A stretch of 64,000 bases of DNA from Parapedobacter soli (GCF_025460835.1 NZ_JAMXAY010000001.1:228490-292489), one strand, 5' to 3'. Counted from the stretch's first letter, positions 43,084-52,550 are shown. Translations and numbers: made by a program. Notes: generated by a model from the sequence alone, not told the origin.

Positions 43084-44184
43084 TTAGTCGAATGTTTTGT
43101 CTAAATGAGTATACGGGAACGTGCAGGAAATGACGTACGTCCCGCTCTCCCTAAACAATATCCTTGAACGCAATCGGATATACCACTGCTTCGCTCCCCA
43201 TTCTGGGTCGGGCCAGGGATTCAGGAACGGATACTTCTCCTCTTCGTAAATCTCACGGCGTAGGGTGGCTGTATCCAACACCGTATAATCCATCGTTCCC
43301 CCTTTAAGGTAGGAAAGCAAGTCTTGGCGAGTAGGCCACGGCGTAACCGGAAACTCCAACCAGGCCCCTTCTTCGGTGTTCTGCCGGTTCACAGCATAAT
43401 CTAGATAACTTTCGGTTCCTTCTGAATAAGTTTGATATTCTTCAGAATCAAAAATCCGCCCCTCAGCATCCTTGTACTGGATGAGCACCTTTATGCCCAC
43501 GGAGGGTTCATCGTTCACTTTATAAACCTCCAAAAACTCTTTCCCATTCCGCGCGATAATGTTTTCGCGCCGTTCGAGATCATTTTCCGTAATGTCGTCA
43601 TATAAGGTGAAAATACTTTCGCCGGCTTCGTTTACCAACAAGATGGAAGTGGTAACCCAATAAACTTCGAAAGGTCTGCTTTTTTCGGAAAGTTTCAAGA
43701 CTGCATAATCTGGGTAGATACGTTCACCAGCTGTATTTTTCGCTCTTACATCTACATGGTACACATCACCAGGGCTTTGCAGGTTGTTTGTGATTTCCAA
43801 ATATTGCAACATCCCATTGATTGGGTTGATGAACAACGGTGTCGTCGGGATTTCCGCAATTTTAGCGTTGACCAGTTCTAACGTAGTATCCGTCTTATTG
43901 TTATAAGGCTGAACCCAAGTACGGTAAGGATAGGTCACGAAGAATTGCTCCGAACGCTGGCCGTTAGCGTCGCGTACGTTTTCGATGCTGAATTCCACAG
44001 GCATGGTGGAACCGTCAAGCCATGCCACATCGGTAGAACCTTTGCTACCTAGCGGTAAGTACAGCGTATCCATCCCTTTCAGGTAGAGGTCCGGACTTAG
44101 GAACCCTTTCTCGGAGGGTATTTTCGTGCATGCCGATTGAAAAAACAGCAGTACAGCAGTTATGTGGAATAGTGTCCTTTTCAT
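43084..44184 (-). CDS. DUF5007-like surface lipoprotein
   Basis: Predicted 366-residue lipoprotein (signal peptide ends in FFQSACT). The chain is beta-rich and resembles the DUF5007 proteins found beside SusC/SusD in Bacteroidota: an N-terminal segment with KGFLSPDLYLKGMDTLYLPLGSKG, a Thr/Pro region with LFINPINGMLQYLEITN, and a C-terminus with AKQWYIRLRSRILFRESGTY. Such proteins are probably surface glycan-binding or accessory lipoproteins of the SusCD complex; no catalytic motif is seen. Position between the fasciclin lipoprotein and the unrecognised lipoprotein supports this. The family call is from memory. Confidence 0.6.
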   Translation of the reverse strand: MKRTLFHITAVLLFFQSACTKIPSEKGFLSPDLYLKGMDTLYLPLGSKGSTDVAWLDGSTMPVEFSIENVRDANGQRSEQFFVTYPYRTWVQPYNNKTDTTLELVNAKIAEIPTTPLFINPINGMLQYLEITNNLQSPGDVYHVDVRAKNTAGERIYPDYAVLKLSEKSRPFEVYWVTTSILLVNEAGESIFTLYDDITENDLERRENIIARNGKEFLEVYKVNDEPSVGIKVLIQYKDAEGRIFDSEEYQTYSEGTESYLDYAVNRQNTEEGAWLEFPVTPWPTRQDLLSYLKGGTMDYTVLDTATLRREIYEEEKYPFLNPWPDPEWGAKQWYIRLRSRILFRESGTYVISCTFPYTHLDKTFD

Positions 44185-44204
44185 CTCATTCAGTCTATGT
44201 GGTT

Positions 44205-44978
44205 TTACAATAAGTCGTCTGCCCTGGTGCCAAAGAAAAATAGGGAATGGTAATAATAATGTTCGGTGTATGAATAATTACCAGAGTAAATAATGTGTAC
44301 AGCACCGGTTGTGGTCAACACGTCCGACAGGTACATCTGGTATACTTGGTCGCACTCGGGGTTGTCATATCCCAATGCAAGGCGAGCAGTTAATGTATTC
44401 TCCCACGAGTCGCCCCGCTTGAAGTGAGCTTCGATAAGTTTGGGTGTCGTTTGCATGAAATTGGGATATTGGTAACCGGCTCCGGGTGAACTGCCCCCAT
44501 CCCACGCCGCACCTGGGTCGGCTGTCACTTCCACCAGCCGGATCCGTACCGAATCACCCTCACTAAGCGTAGATATTTCAAGCCCCTCCTCGGGAATAGT
44601 CTCCCGCCAGATTTTGCCCGGGACCAGGTAAATTTTCAACTGCTGCAACTCTTCCTGTGTGATGTCATCGGCGGTCATCAACGGACTATCTGGATTTAAG
44701 CGTAGACGCCTGTTATTCTGGCGCCGCAGATACCTGTTTATCGCATAGATACTTGGGGCCAAAACTGTGACATCGCCGTTCACAACAGATGATAACCCGG
44801 CTCGTTCAAACAACTTAGCAGTTTCTTGGGTAACTTCGTTGGCAGCCAAGTATTCCATCGTCGTCACATCAACCCGATTGGTTGGGTTATTCTCGCCGCC
44901 GATAATGTAGTCGGTCTTTTCGCAAGACAAGAATACAAGTGGAGTGGCCATTAATATTAATATGAATAACTTTTTCAT
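44205..44978 (-). CDS. fasciclin-domain lipoprotein
   Basis: Predicted 257-residue lipoprotein. ATG 44978 (MKKLFILILMATPLVFLSCEK, acylated Cys) is used, since the longer frame starts with GTG inside the SusD gene. The body is a divergent fasciclin (FAS1) domain: TMEYLAAN, TAKLFERAGLSSVVNGDVTVLAPSIYAI, ITQEELQQLKIYLVPGKI and the end VLTTTGAVHIIYSG follow the order of FAS1 motifs. FAS1 domains mediate adhesion or binding. Fasciclin lipoproteins just after SusD are found in many Bacteroidota PULs and probably bind glycan at the surface. Confidence 0.75.
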   Translation of the reverse strand: MKKLFILILMATPLVFLSCEKTDYIIGGENNPTNRVDVTTMEYLAANEVTQETAKLFERAGLSSVVNGDVTVLAPSIYAINRYLRRQNNRRLRLNPDSPLMTADDITQEELQQLKIYLVPGKIWRETIPEEGLEISTLSEGDSVRIRLVEVTADPGAAWDGGSSPGAGYQYPNFMQTTPKLIEAHFKRGDSWENTLTARLALGYDNPECDQVYQMYLSDVLTTTGAVHIIYSGNYSYTEHYYYHSLFFFGTRADDLL

Positions 44979-44995
44979 CTTCTCATAATTTGATT

Positions 44996-46612
44996 TTACC
45001 ACGTGGTTTTTCCATTCCAGTAGGGTGTTTGCTGCACCATTTTGTTATTGGTGAGGATAATTCCGCTTACTGGCCAATAGTATCCCTGCTGCGCATAACG
45101 GTCAGCATTCATAGCCGATGAAGGATCGGGAAAATAATTGTTCCGCACATAATCGAAGAAAATCTTTCCCTCACCGATGAGCTCAGCTGTGCGTTGCCGC
45201 ATAATTTCCTGCATATAGTCACTACCGGTGTAAGGTAATAAGCCGGCCCGTTCCCTAATTTCGTTGATGATGGGAACAGCCAGTGCCGCTTGTCCATTTT
45301 TCACGTAAGCTTCGGCGAGCAACAACTTGACATCGGTGAACCGGAAAATAGGGATGTTCGAATCGGCGAAATAGGCAACATACTCGTTCCACTCGCGCGA
45401 CGGATCGACCATGAACGATGCGAACTTTGTCATCCACGTGACCTTGGTGCGGTCAGTAGCAACCTGACTAACATCCGAAAAGGGCTCATTGTATGGCGAA
45501 TCCCACGCGTCGAAGAACAGGTCGCCCCGTTTATCTTGCGGGTACTCAGGATAAATAAACTGCTTTTTTGATGCCGGTACGAAGTTGATATTGCTAGCTC
45601 GGTCTTTATTCACATCACCATCCAAGGGTATTAACTTCGTGGTTAGCGCTTGAATACCACCATAGTCGGCCCGGTAAGTCTCTCCCTGCTCGTAGGATAT
45701 ATTGAGTTCGAAAACCGCTTCGTTGGATTGCCCTTGGTATATCGCCTTGACAGCCGATTCACTGCTATAGGGTTCCAATGCATACCGGCCGTTTTGCACC
45801 GCATCCGTGAGCTGTTGCAGGGCAGCCGAGCGGTAAGTCTCATTGGGCTGGCCGTCACGTTCCTTGAGGAACGCCATCCACAGATTCGCATATCCACCCA
45901 ACGCGAGTGCGCCTCCCTTATTGGCTCGGATACCCCATGCTGCAGTGCCGGGAGTACCGTAGTCAAGCCGGCTGATTGCTTCGGTGACATCGCTAAGTAC
46001 CGATTCGACTACCTCGATATCGGTAGACCGTCCTTGGTAGATGGGCACACTTTCGCCATCGATAACCTGGTTGGAATTTTCGATTGCGTCAAGCACCAAT
46101 GGGGCGTTACCCCAAATGGTGGCGATATGGTAATAGATAAGCGCCCGTAAAAAATACGCCTCGCCCAGTAACTTGCTTTTGGCTCCCGAAGCGAACACAT
46201 TGTCGGCCATTTTCGGAATGTAGCTGATGCATTGATTCAATTGGGCAATTACCTTGTAATAACCTCCCCAATTAGCAAAAGATTCCAGCGCACCCCATGA
46301 CTTCTGTGTACCACTTACATTGGTGAAATCGGGGATATGGTAAAACGCATTGCTGGAACCACCGTTCCATCCGCGGTTGAAATACCCCGTTGTCACATCC
46401 CCCCGTTCGTAAAGCTGTGCGTTGACCATAAGGCCGCGGTACAGCGCATACGCACCTAGCACCGCTTTTTCCGCATCCTGCTCACTCGACCAGTACACAT
46501 CGTTATAGACCAGATTGACTTGTTCGGGCGACAGAAAATCCTTGCCGCATGATGCCGCCAAGAGGCTAAACACCATCATACCCGTCATCAGTTTCTTCAT
46601 TGTCTTTTTCAT
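44996..46612 (-). CDS. SusD/RagB-family glycan-binding lipoprotein of PUL 1
   Basis: Predicted 538-residue lipoprotein (LLAASCGKDFL, acylated Cys). TPR-like helices and the family features are present: VYWSSEQDAEKAVLGAYALYRGL near the start, SKLLGEAYFLRALIYYHIATIWGNAPLV near residue 140, and the C-terminal RERAGLLPYTGSDYMQEIMRQRTAELIGEGKIFFDYVRNN. SusD proteins sit as lids on their SusC partner and capture oligosaccharide at the cell surface. It starts 11 bases after the SusC stop. An internal ATG at 46600 is an alternative start. Confidence 0.95.
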   Translation of the reverse strand: MKKTMKKLMTGMMVFSLLAASCGKDFLSPEQVNLVYNDVYWSSEQDAEKAVLGAYALYRGLMVNAQLYERGDVTTGYFNRGWNGGSSNAFYHIPDFTNVSGTQKSWGALESFANWGGYYKVIAQLNQCISYIPKMADNVFASGAKSKLLGEAYFLRALIYYHIATIWGNAPLVLDAIENSNQVIDGESVPIYQGRSTDIEVVESVLSDVTEAISRLDYGTPGTAAWGIRANKGGALALGGYANLWMAFLKERDGQPNETYRSAALQQLTDAVQNGRYALEPYSSESAVKAIYQGQSNEAVFELNISYEQGETYRADYGGIQALTTKLIPLDGDVNKDRASNINFVPASKKQFIYPEYPQDKRGDLFFDAWDSPYNEPFSDVSQVATDRTKVTWMTKFASFMVDPSREWNEYVAYFADSNIPIFRFTDVKLLLAEAYVKNGQAALAVPIINEIRERAGLLPYTGSDYMQEIMRQRTAELIGEGKIFFDYVRNNYFPDPSSAMNADRYAQQGYYWPVSGIILTNNKMVQQTPYWNGKTTW

Positions 46613-46623
46613 ATTATTTCGAC

Positions 46624-49600
46624 TTAAATATTGATGTTCAGACCAATGACCATATTGCGAGAGATGGGATAACCCTGCCCATTATAATAGCCCATTTTGG
46701 TGATAACACGTGGGTCTGGCACCGACGATTGTTTCCACATGTAGACGTTACGCATGGTCCCGTATACATTAATGCCGCGCACCCGCAGCCGCTGGATAAA
46801 TCTCTGCGGAAGATTGTAGGAGAGAGTGACGTTGTCAATACTCCAATAATCGCCTCTTTCGATGAACATGGATGACTCCCGGAACGAACGGGCACTCCCA
46901 CCATCGCTATACGTAATATAGCGCATGGGATAGTAAGCGTCATCTCCCGGCTGCTCCCAGAATTTGACATTGTCCGACAGATCATACAATGCACGGGTAA
47001 AAAAGAGCGTTTGATCATCGTAGCTCCAGAGCATCTGCTGGAGGTTTGAATTGAAAATGTAGTGACCAAATGCAAAAGACGACTGGATACGTAACGAGAA
47101 GTTGTTGTACCTGAAGTTGGTCTGAAACCCACCCATGATTTTTGGTTCAGGCGATTTCCCCTGAATAATCTTACGATCGTTACCGTAATTGTGTCCATCA
47201 ATCTGATAATCTCCATTGACATCGGTAAACAGCGGCATCCCAGGGAAAATTTTTCCTTGTTGGTTGAGTGCCAAGCCGGCATCAGCACCATAATACTTCA
47301 TCGGCTCGCCCGTCATCGGATTCACTGGCAGATCATTGACGTCCTGCAGGGGGCCGAGGTATTCATACGTATAATATTGGAACGCTGGCTGGCCCACCAC
47401 AAAAGCATAATTTGAACCGAAGTAATCCCTGCCGCCATTGCCAAGTCTGGAAATCACAGTTTGGTTTCGTGCCAAATTCAAGGTGAAGTCCCATTGCGTA
47501 GACGAAGTGCGGGGGAAAAGGTAGGTCGTAAATGAAGCCTCCCAACCGTTACTGATCATATCCACCAAATTAGACCGGATGGAATTGTAACCGACAAACT
47601 GTGGTAATACAGAGGTGTATACCGCTCCGGAAGTATGTCTTGAGTAGACATCTGCGATTATATAGAGCCGACGATTAAACAGCTCAAGGTCAACCCCGAG
47701 GTCGGACTCGGTAGATTGGCTCCACGACAGTGATCGGTTGGCGATTTTGTCAAAGTCGGACACCAATGTACCGACTCCCCCATATGTCTTGATGTCGAAT
47801 CGGTTTGCATAGATATTGTTGATACCCGCACCGATATTGGAAGTAGAGATGAACGAATTGTACTGTAACAAAGGGTCTGGATCGATACTTCCTGAAGACC
47901 CATAGGACAACCGAATCTTCCCGAAATTCAACACCGATTTGGCCGACTCCAACCAAGGTTCGTCCGAGAAAATCCAATAGGTTTTGACAGAAGGAAAGGT
48001 AGCCCATTTATTGTTGGCCCCGAACCTTGAAGACCCATCCCTACGTAGCACACCTTCTATTTTGTAACGGTTTTTGTACCCGTACGAAACGTTGGCGAAG
48101 TACGAAAGCAGATTGCTTTTTACAATGTCGCTGATTCCCGAGGTTTCCTCCACCTTATAGTTCTGGATTACCTTTACATAGTCGCTCGGCCCATCTTGGC
48201 CATACAGATTGGTCGCATACTGCCGCTCCATATTAACTTCTGTTCCCAACAACGCTGTAAACTCATGATCTTCGAACGTTTTATAGTAACTCAATAGAGA
48301 GAGGCCGTTTAAAACAAAATTCTGGCTGTTGAGTGATTGCCCTTGTGAAAGGCCATTATTAGACGCCGTACTCGGCACAAAATAATCCCGACGACCGAAA
48401 TTCGCGGATAAGCCACCACGATTATCCCACGTCAAGCCGTCCACCAACTTAATACGGAGACTCTCGTTCAGATTCAACATGTAACTGTTATTGGATTGAT
48501 ACGTATCTCCCAATTTACCTGAAAGCAAATTGAGCTCATCTGGTGTCCGGTAGAAAAGCGATGACGGCAACTGCGTAGGATCAGTGGGGAAAGAACGCAG
48601 CTTGTCAGTTTGACCACCTTGTCTGCCCGAGCTAGTGAGCATAATCGACAAATCGTTATGGAGAAACTTATTGATATCGTTGGTGAGGCTAGCGTTCATC
48701 GTGATGCGCTTGAAATCGAAACCAACCAGCACACCTTGTTCATCGTAATACCCCAAACCTACCCGGAAGGCGCTTTTCTCAGTGCCGCCGTCCATACTCA
48801 AATTAAATTGTTGGTTAAACCCAGTTTGGTAGAACAGGTCTTGGTAATCATACGCCCCGTTGAACGCAGGGTTGTACTTATCCGTGAATACCGCCGGGTA
48901 CATGTAACCCTCGATTTCCAGGCCGTTCCGTACGTCAACAGCTGCCTTGTCCCCAAATAACGCTTGGATTGTTTGGTTATAAAGCCGCATTTTTTCTTGG
49001 CGCTCTGCCTCCCCGATGAAGACCGGTAGCCTGCTCGGCTCGAAATTCCATCCAGAAGCACTGCTGAAATTGAAGCGCGTAGCGCCCTTGGTACCCCGCT
49101 TCGTCTTAATAACGATTACACCGTTTGCCCCTCGCGAGCCGTAGATTGCGGTAGCAGCCGCATCCTTCAGCACGGTGATGGATTCGAAATCATTCGGGTT
49201 CATCGTAGCGAAAAAATCATTTTGCGTAACGTCAAATCCAGCAAGATCCGAGAGTGACATCGGCACCCCATCAACAATATATAATGGATTGCTCAACCCC
49301 ATCACATCACTTGATTCGGAGAGGTTAGTATTGCCACGGATTACCAAGCCGCCGCTGGCGCCACCGGGCATACCCGTCCGCAGGACCGACTGCATACCGG
49401 GCACCTGGCCGGCCAGTACTTCTAGCATCGATGCCGCGGGAATATCCTGCAGATTATCCATCTTTACCGTAGCTACAGAACCCGTAAGGTCACGGCGGGT
49501 AACGGTTTGGTATCCCAGTACAGCCACTTCGTCGAGCACGTTCTCGTCCGTTTCAAGGACGATGTTTAGCGTAGCCCCCCCGGCAACCACTTCCTTGGTG

Positions 49601-49917
49601 GAATAGCCTACCCGGGATACAATCAGCACTGTACCCATAGGCACTTCGATTGTGAAATCACCAACTGCATTCGTTACGACGGCCCTGTCAAGGCCCCTGG
49701 CTTTTATAGAGGTCCCTTCAAGAGCCTCGCCCGTTACTGCATCCGTCACTTTTCCGTGCACCAACGTTTGCTGGTGTACCGGCGTGGGCAACAGAGACCC
49801 TACGACGGGTTCGATGACCATGGCGGACAGAATAGCAGTTAGCCATACCAAATGGAGTTGGCCAACCACCACGTGGAAATACAAACGGACTTTACATGTG
49901 CGTTTAGTTGTCTTCAT
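46624..49917 (-). CDS. SusC/RagA-family TonB-dependent glycan transporter of PUL 1
   Basis: Predicted 1,097-residue outer-membrane protein. Order: signal sequence, carboxypeptidase-D regulatory-like domain (VHGKVTDAVTGEALEGTSIKARG, about residues 52-130), plug domain with the SusC signature ATAIYGSRGANGVIVIKTKRG near residue 255, and a 22-strand barrel to the C-terminus, which ends in the usual hydrophobic-aromatic pattern (GLNINI). It imports oligosaccharides with energy from TonB. No STN domain is present, which fits control by the HTCS and not by an ECF/FecR pair. First gene of PUL 1. Confidence 0.96.
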   Translation of the reverse strand: MKTTKRTCKVRLYFHVVVGQLHLVWLTAILSAMVIEPVVGSLLPTPVHQQTLVHGKVTDAVTGEALEGTSIKARGLDRAVVTNAVGDFTIEVPMGTVLIVSRVGYSTKEVVAGGATLNIVLETDENVLDEVAVLGYQTVTRRDLTGSVATVKMDNLQDIPAASMLEVLAGQVPGMQSVLRTGMPGGASGGLVIRGNTNLSESSDVMGLSNPLYIVDGVPMSLSDLAGFDVTQNDFFATMNPNDFESITVLKDAAATAIYGSRGANGVIVIKTKRGTKGATRFNFSSASGWNFEPSRLPVFIGEAERQEKMRLYNQTIQALFGDKAAVDVRNGLEIEGYMYPAVFTDKYNPAFNGAYDYQDLFYQTGFNQQFNLSMDGGTEKSAFRVGLGYYDEQGVLVGFDFKRITMNASLTNDINKFLHNDLSIMLTSSGRQGGQTDKLRSFPTDPTQLPSSLFYRTPDELNLLSGKLGDTYQSNNSYMLNLNESLRIKLVDGLTWDNRGGLSANFGRRDYFVPSTASNNGLSQGQSLNSQNFVLNGLSLLSYYKTFEDHEFTALLGTEVNMERQYATNLYGQDGPSDYVKVIQNYKVEETSGISDIVKSNLLSYFANVSYGYKNRYKIEGVLRRDGSSRFGANNKWATFPSVKTYWIFSDEPWLESAKSVLNFGKIRLSYGSSGSIDPDPLLQYNSFISTSNIGAGINNIYANRFDIKTYGGVGTLVSDFDKIANRSLSWSQSTESDLGVDLELFNRRLYIIADVYSRHTSGAVYTSVLPQFVGYNSIRSNLVDMISNGWEASFTTYLFPRTSSTQWDFTLNLARNQTVISRLGNGGRDYFGSNYAFVVGQPAFQYYTYEYLGPLQDVNDLPVNPMTGEPMKYYGADAGLALNQQGKIFPGMPLFTDVNGDYQIDGHNYGNDRKIIQGKSPEPKIMGGFQTNFRYNNFSLRIQSSFAFGHYIFNSNLQQMLWSYDDQTLFFTRALYDLSDNVKFWEQPGDDAYYPMRYITYSDGGSARSFRESSMFIERGDYWSIDNVTLSYNLPQRFIQRLRVRGINVYGTMRNVYMWKQSSVPDPRVITKMGYYNGQGYPISRNMVIGLNINI

Positions 49918-50270
49918 AATTTTTCATACGTTTAATTAGTTAAGTAGGATTTCCTCATCGCTGGCCATGGTAAACTGAGCGACCATCGTTGCGGATTAAT
50001 AGTTTGGCGCTTCACAAAACGTCCATTCGTGATACATTTCCTTTCCATAATTGAAAATTTTAATGACGATGAACCATGGTTAGTACACGGCACCCATATC
50101 GTATCACAAAGAACCGTATTAATGGCCCATTTAACTACTAGAATCGTCTCAAAAAAAGAAAATATCATATCATCACCGGCCGTGAAGACTAAAAAAGGGT
50201 AGCCCGGATGTATCCGAACTACCCTTTACGGCAAACCGACAAAACTGCTTTTAAGCGCCGCCTAGCTTAA
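49918..50270. other. 353-bp regulatory region upstream of PUL 1
   Basis: No convincing gene. It holds the terminator of PUL 2 (50191-50229) and the presumed promoter and HTCS-binding region of PUL 1. A perfect 10-bp palindrome AACCATGGTT lies at 50072-50081, about 155 bases before the SusC start. No TAnnTTTG element was found on the minus strand, so the PUL 1 promoter probably departs from consensus and needs the activator. Confidence 0.5.
50191..50229 (-). terminator. rho-independent terminator of PUL 2
   Basis: Minus strand: AAGGGTAG...CTACCCTT forms an 8-bp stem, extended by an inner CGGAT/ATCCG pairing, and runs into TTTTTT. It lies 42 bases after the DUF4886 gene stop and separates the two polysaccharide loci. 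Confidence 0.88.
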
Positions 50271-52550
50271 CTACATGCCTGGAACCGAATATCCGTCGGG
50301 CGTAATCATCATCGAATTGATGTAATAAAAGCGGTCACCATTATCATTGTTGGGCCCGGCGGATACCACGATATCAATCGTGCCATCAGCAGCCGGTTTT
50401 ATGCCTCCCACAATCGCCAGTTCCGAATCGTTGTCGGAAGCATTTAGCAATGCGGAGCCTTCGGTGGCACCTTTCACTACATACTGCGTTTCGCGATTGT
50501 CGCCCACCCCCCAACGTGATGCATAGAACACAAACTGATAGGTGGCATCGGTATTGAGGTTATAAACTGTAAATCCACTTGTGGGATTGCCTCGATCACC
50601 CCAGAAGGCGTCCCGACTTACCTCACCAGGCAGCCCGAGTGTGTTGGTGGGTGCACCGGAATGGTTCTGGTCGTTAAACCGGTCGGTAACGGTCATCGAA
50701 AAACCGGTATTGGTGCCTTGCTCATCCTTCAGATCAAAAACGGGGGCACCCCACGGCGAATCGAAAAAGTTAAAGGGTGCACTAGCCTGCAAGGTTCCGA
50801 AGTCGACATAAACGGGGTGTTGAAGCTCAAAGGCGTTCTTGGCGAAAGGTACATCCATCCCTTCAGGCAATATCAACATCGCGTTTACGCCAAAGAAGCG
50901 GGCCCATTGGCTATTATTAGGGCCTGCAGACATCTTTATGGAAATCGTGGCGTCATCGGCGGGCTCAATATCCCTGATGACAACCAGTTTTGCCAAGTTA
51001 TTATCGTTGTCCAACAGTCCCGTGCCCTCATTTTTACCGGTTACCGTATACCGGGTTTCCGTGTCGTTATCACCTATTGCCCCATAGAATACGAACGTGT
51101 ACTTTTTGCTCGTATTCAAATTTGAAACGATAAATCCGCTCTGAGGAATATGTATGCCATCACTGAAGAACATATCTTGCGATGCCGTGGTAGGCATTCC
51201 CAACGCATTCTGAAGCCCACGGTCCAGCATGCCAGAAAATGGTTCAGATACCTCAATGGCAAAGCCCGAGTTAGCCCCCTCGGCATCTTTCAACTCACTT
51301 AACTTCAAATCATCCGGATGCCTGAAGTTGTTGAACGGTGCGCCGGTCTCGACGGTGCCAAAGTCGATGTATATCGGTGAATTCAGTTCAAAATAATTAG
51401 GTTCCGGATACAGGAACTCGGTCAGCTCCGTCACCGCTGTTGGCGTGGCTACTGCTGTAGCTGCCGCATTCTTCACCAGCATGACATCGTACTCCGAAAG
51501 GTTGTCTGGCACGAACGAATTGCCCAGCACATTACCAAAGATCGCTTCAAACCAGGTTGCCGCTGCGGTAAGCCTACCCGCGCCCAAGCTTAAGTGATAC
51601 CCATCCCGGGTAAATTTATCACCCAAGTAACTGGTTCGTGCATTTTGGATAGCCGTCCCCGATGGGATGACCATATCCATGCCAGCAAGGTCTTTGGCCT
51701 GCCACGCCGCATCCACTATTGCCTCGTACATCTTCGTTTGGTCGCGATCGTAGTTACTGAACCCTTCGTGATTCGAATCTTGGGCATACGCCCATGTTTG
51801 GTGCAAGATAAATTTGACCTCCGGATTGGTGGTCAGCGCCCGTGCATAATCAACAAGTTGAGGAAGATACTCTTGATAACCATCGATGATTCCTGAACGT
51901 TGGCTAACTTCCTGAAAACTGATATAATCCCAGTTTTCACTAGCGATGGCTTCTTGGAGTGTTTGGTTGTTTATGCTACCGCGGCTCCCATCCACCGCTA
52001 TTCGCCTCAACTGATAAGCGTCCCTGTTTTCCGAGGCGTTCAGCCAATGCCCTTCCAACGACTGCCCACCGATATACATGTTTCCGATAAGTACTTTTTG
52101 CCCCGTGGCAACGACAAAATCATGCAGGTAATTCTCAATGGCATCTTCAGAGAAGCTATTGCCGATAGCCAATATCTTGAAGACGCGGTCCTTACCTACG
52201 GTAAGGTCAGAGAAATACTTCACGCTCCCGTCTGTCGACTCCACCTGTATCACGGTGCTCCCCTCGCTTAAACCGGTGATGACGGCTGTTTGGTCTTCGC
52301 CCGCTGCTACACTGGCGACCTCCGGGTTAAGGATGCTCCACGTCAAGGTCTTGGATGCGCTTCCCAGGGTGTCGGGGATGGCCTTGATGGTGTATTTTTC
52401 ACCCACGGTGATTGAGACGGCTTGTTTATTTAACCGAATAAACTGCCTATCTGACAAGTCTACCGAGAAGTTTTCCTCGCAGGCTGTGCAGCACAGCAAG
52501 ATTGCCAGTATACCGAATAATTTTTTTATTGATCTCATAAGAAAGTTCAT
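50271..52550 (-). CDS. Big_2/DUF4886 (SGNH-hydrolase-like) lipoprotein with duplicated C-terminal module
   Basis: Predicted 759-residue lipoprotein (signal peptide ends in LLCCTACEEN). Residues 43-118 are a bacterial Ig-like (Big_2) domain. Residues 124-345 are DUF4886, an SGNH-hydrolase fold: nucleophile Ser132 in AIGNSFSED, and Asp316/His319 in RDGYHLS, the usual Asp-x-x-His pair. This suggests an esterase, for example on acetylated glycan. Residues 387-565 and 574-753 are two copies of one beta-sandwich-like module; each begins FEL..P.Y.DFGT and ends in AGPNN followed by a DG or EG turn. These may bind carbohydrate. Last gene of PUL 2. ATG 52538 is an alternative start. Confidence 0.8.
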   Translation of the reverse strand: MNFLMRSIKKLFGILAILLCCTACEENFSVDLSDRQFIRLNKQAVSITVGEKYTIKAIPDTLGSASKTLTWSILNPEVASVAAGEDQTAVITGLSEGSTVIQVESTDGSVKYFSDLTVGKDRVFKILAIGNSFSEDAIENYLHDFVVATGQKVLIGNMYIGGQSLEGHWLNASENRDAYQLRRIAVDGSRGSINNQTLQEAIASENWDYISFQEVSQRSGIIDGYQEYLPQLVDYARALTTNPEVKFILHQTWAYAQDSNHEGFSNYDRDQTKMYEAIVDAAWQAKDLAGMDMVIPSGTAIQNARTSYLGDKFTRDGYHLSLGAGRLTAAATWFEAIFGNVLGNSFVPDNLSEYDVMLVKNAAATAVATPTAVTELTEFLYPEPNYFELNSPIYIDFGTVETGAPFNNFRHPDDLKLSELKDAEGANSGFAIEVSEPFSGMLDRGLQNALGMPTTASQDMFFSDGIHIPQSGFIVSNLNTSKKYTFVFYGAIGDNDTETRYTVTGKNEGTGLLDNDNNLAKLVVIRDIEPADDATISIKMSAGPNNSQWARFFGVNAMLILPEGMDVPFAKNAFELQHPVYVDFGTLQASAPFNFFDSPWGAPVFDLKDEQGTNTGFSMTVTDRFNDQNHSGAPTNTLGLPGEVSRDAFWGDRGNPTSGFTVYNLNTDATYQFVFYASRWGVGDNRETQYVVKGATEGSALLNASDNDSELAIVGGIKPAADGTIDIVVSAGPNNDNGDRFYYINSMMITPDGYSVPGM

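Noticed and set aside
49932-50168. 78-codon minus-strand frame just before the PUL 1 SusC
   Set aside because: It lies in the regulatory region. The translation is Trp/Cys/Arg-rich without domain character, and no promoter or conserved motif supports it.
50661-51125. 154-codon plus-strand frame
   Set aside because: Antisense shadow of the duplicated module of the DUF4886 lipoprotein; no protein-like features.
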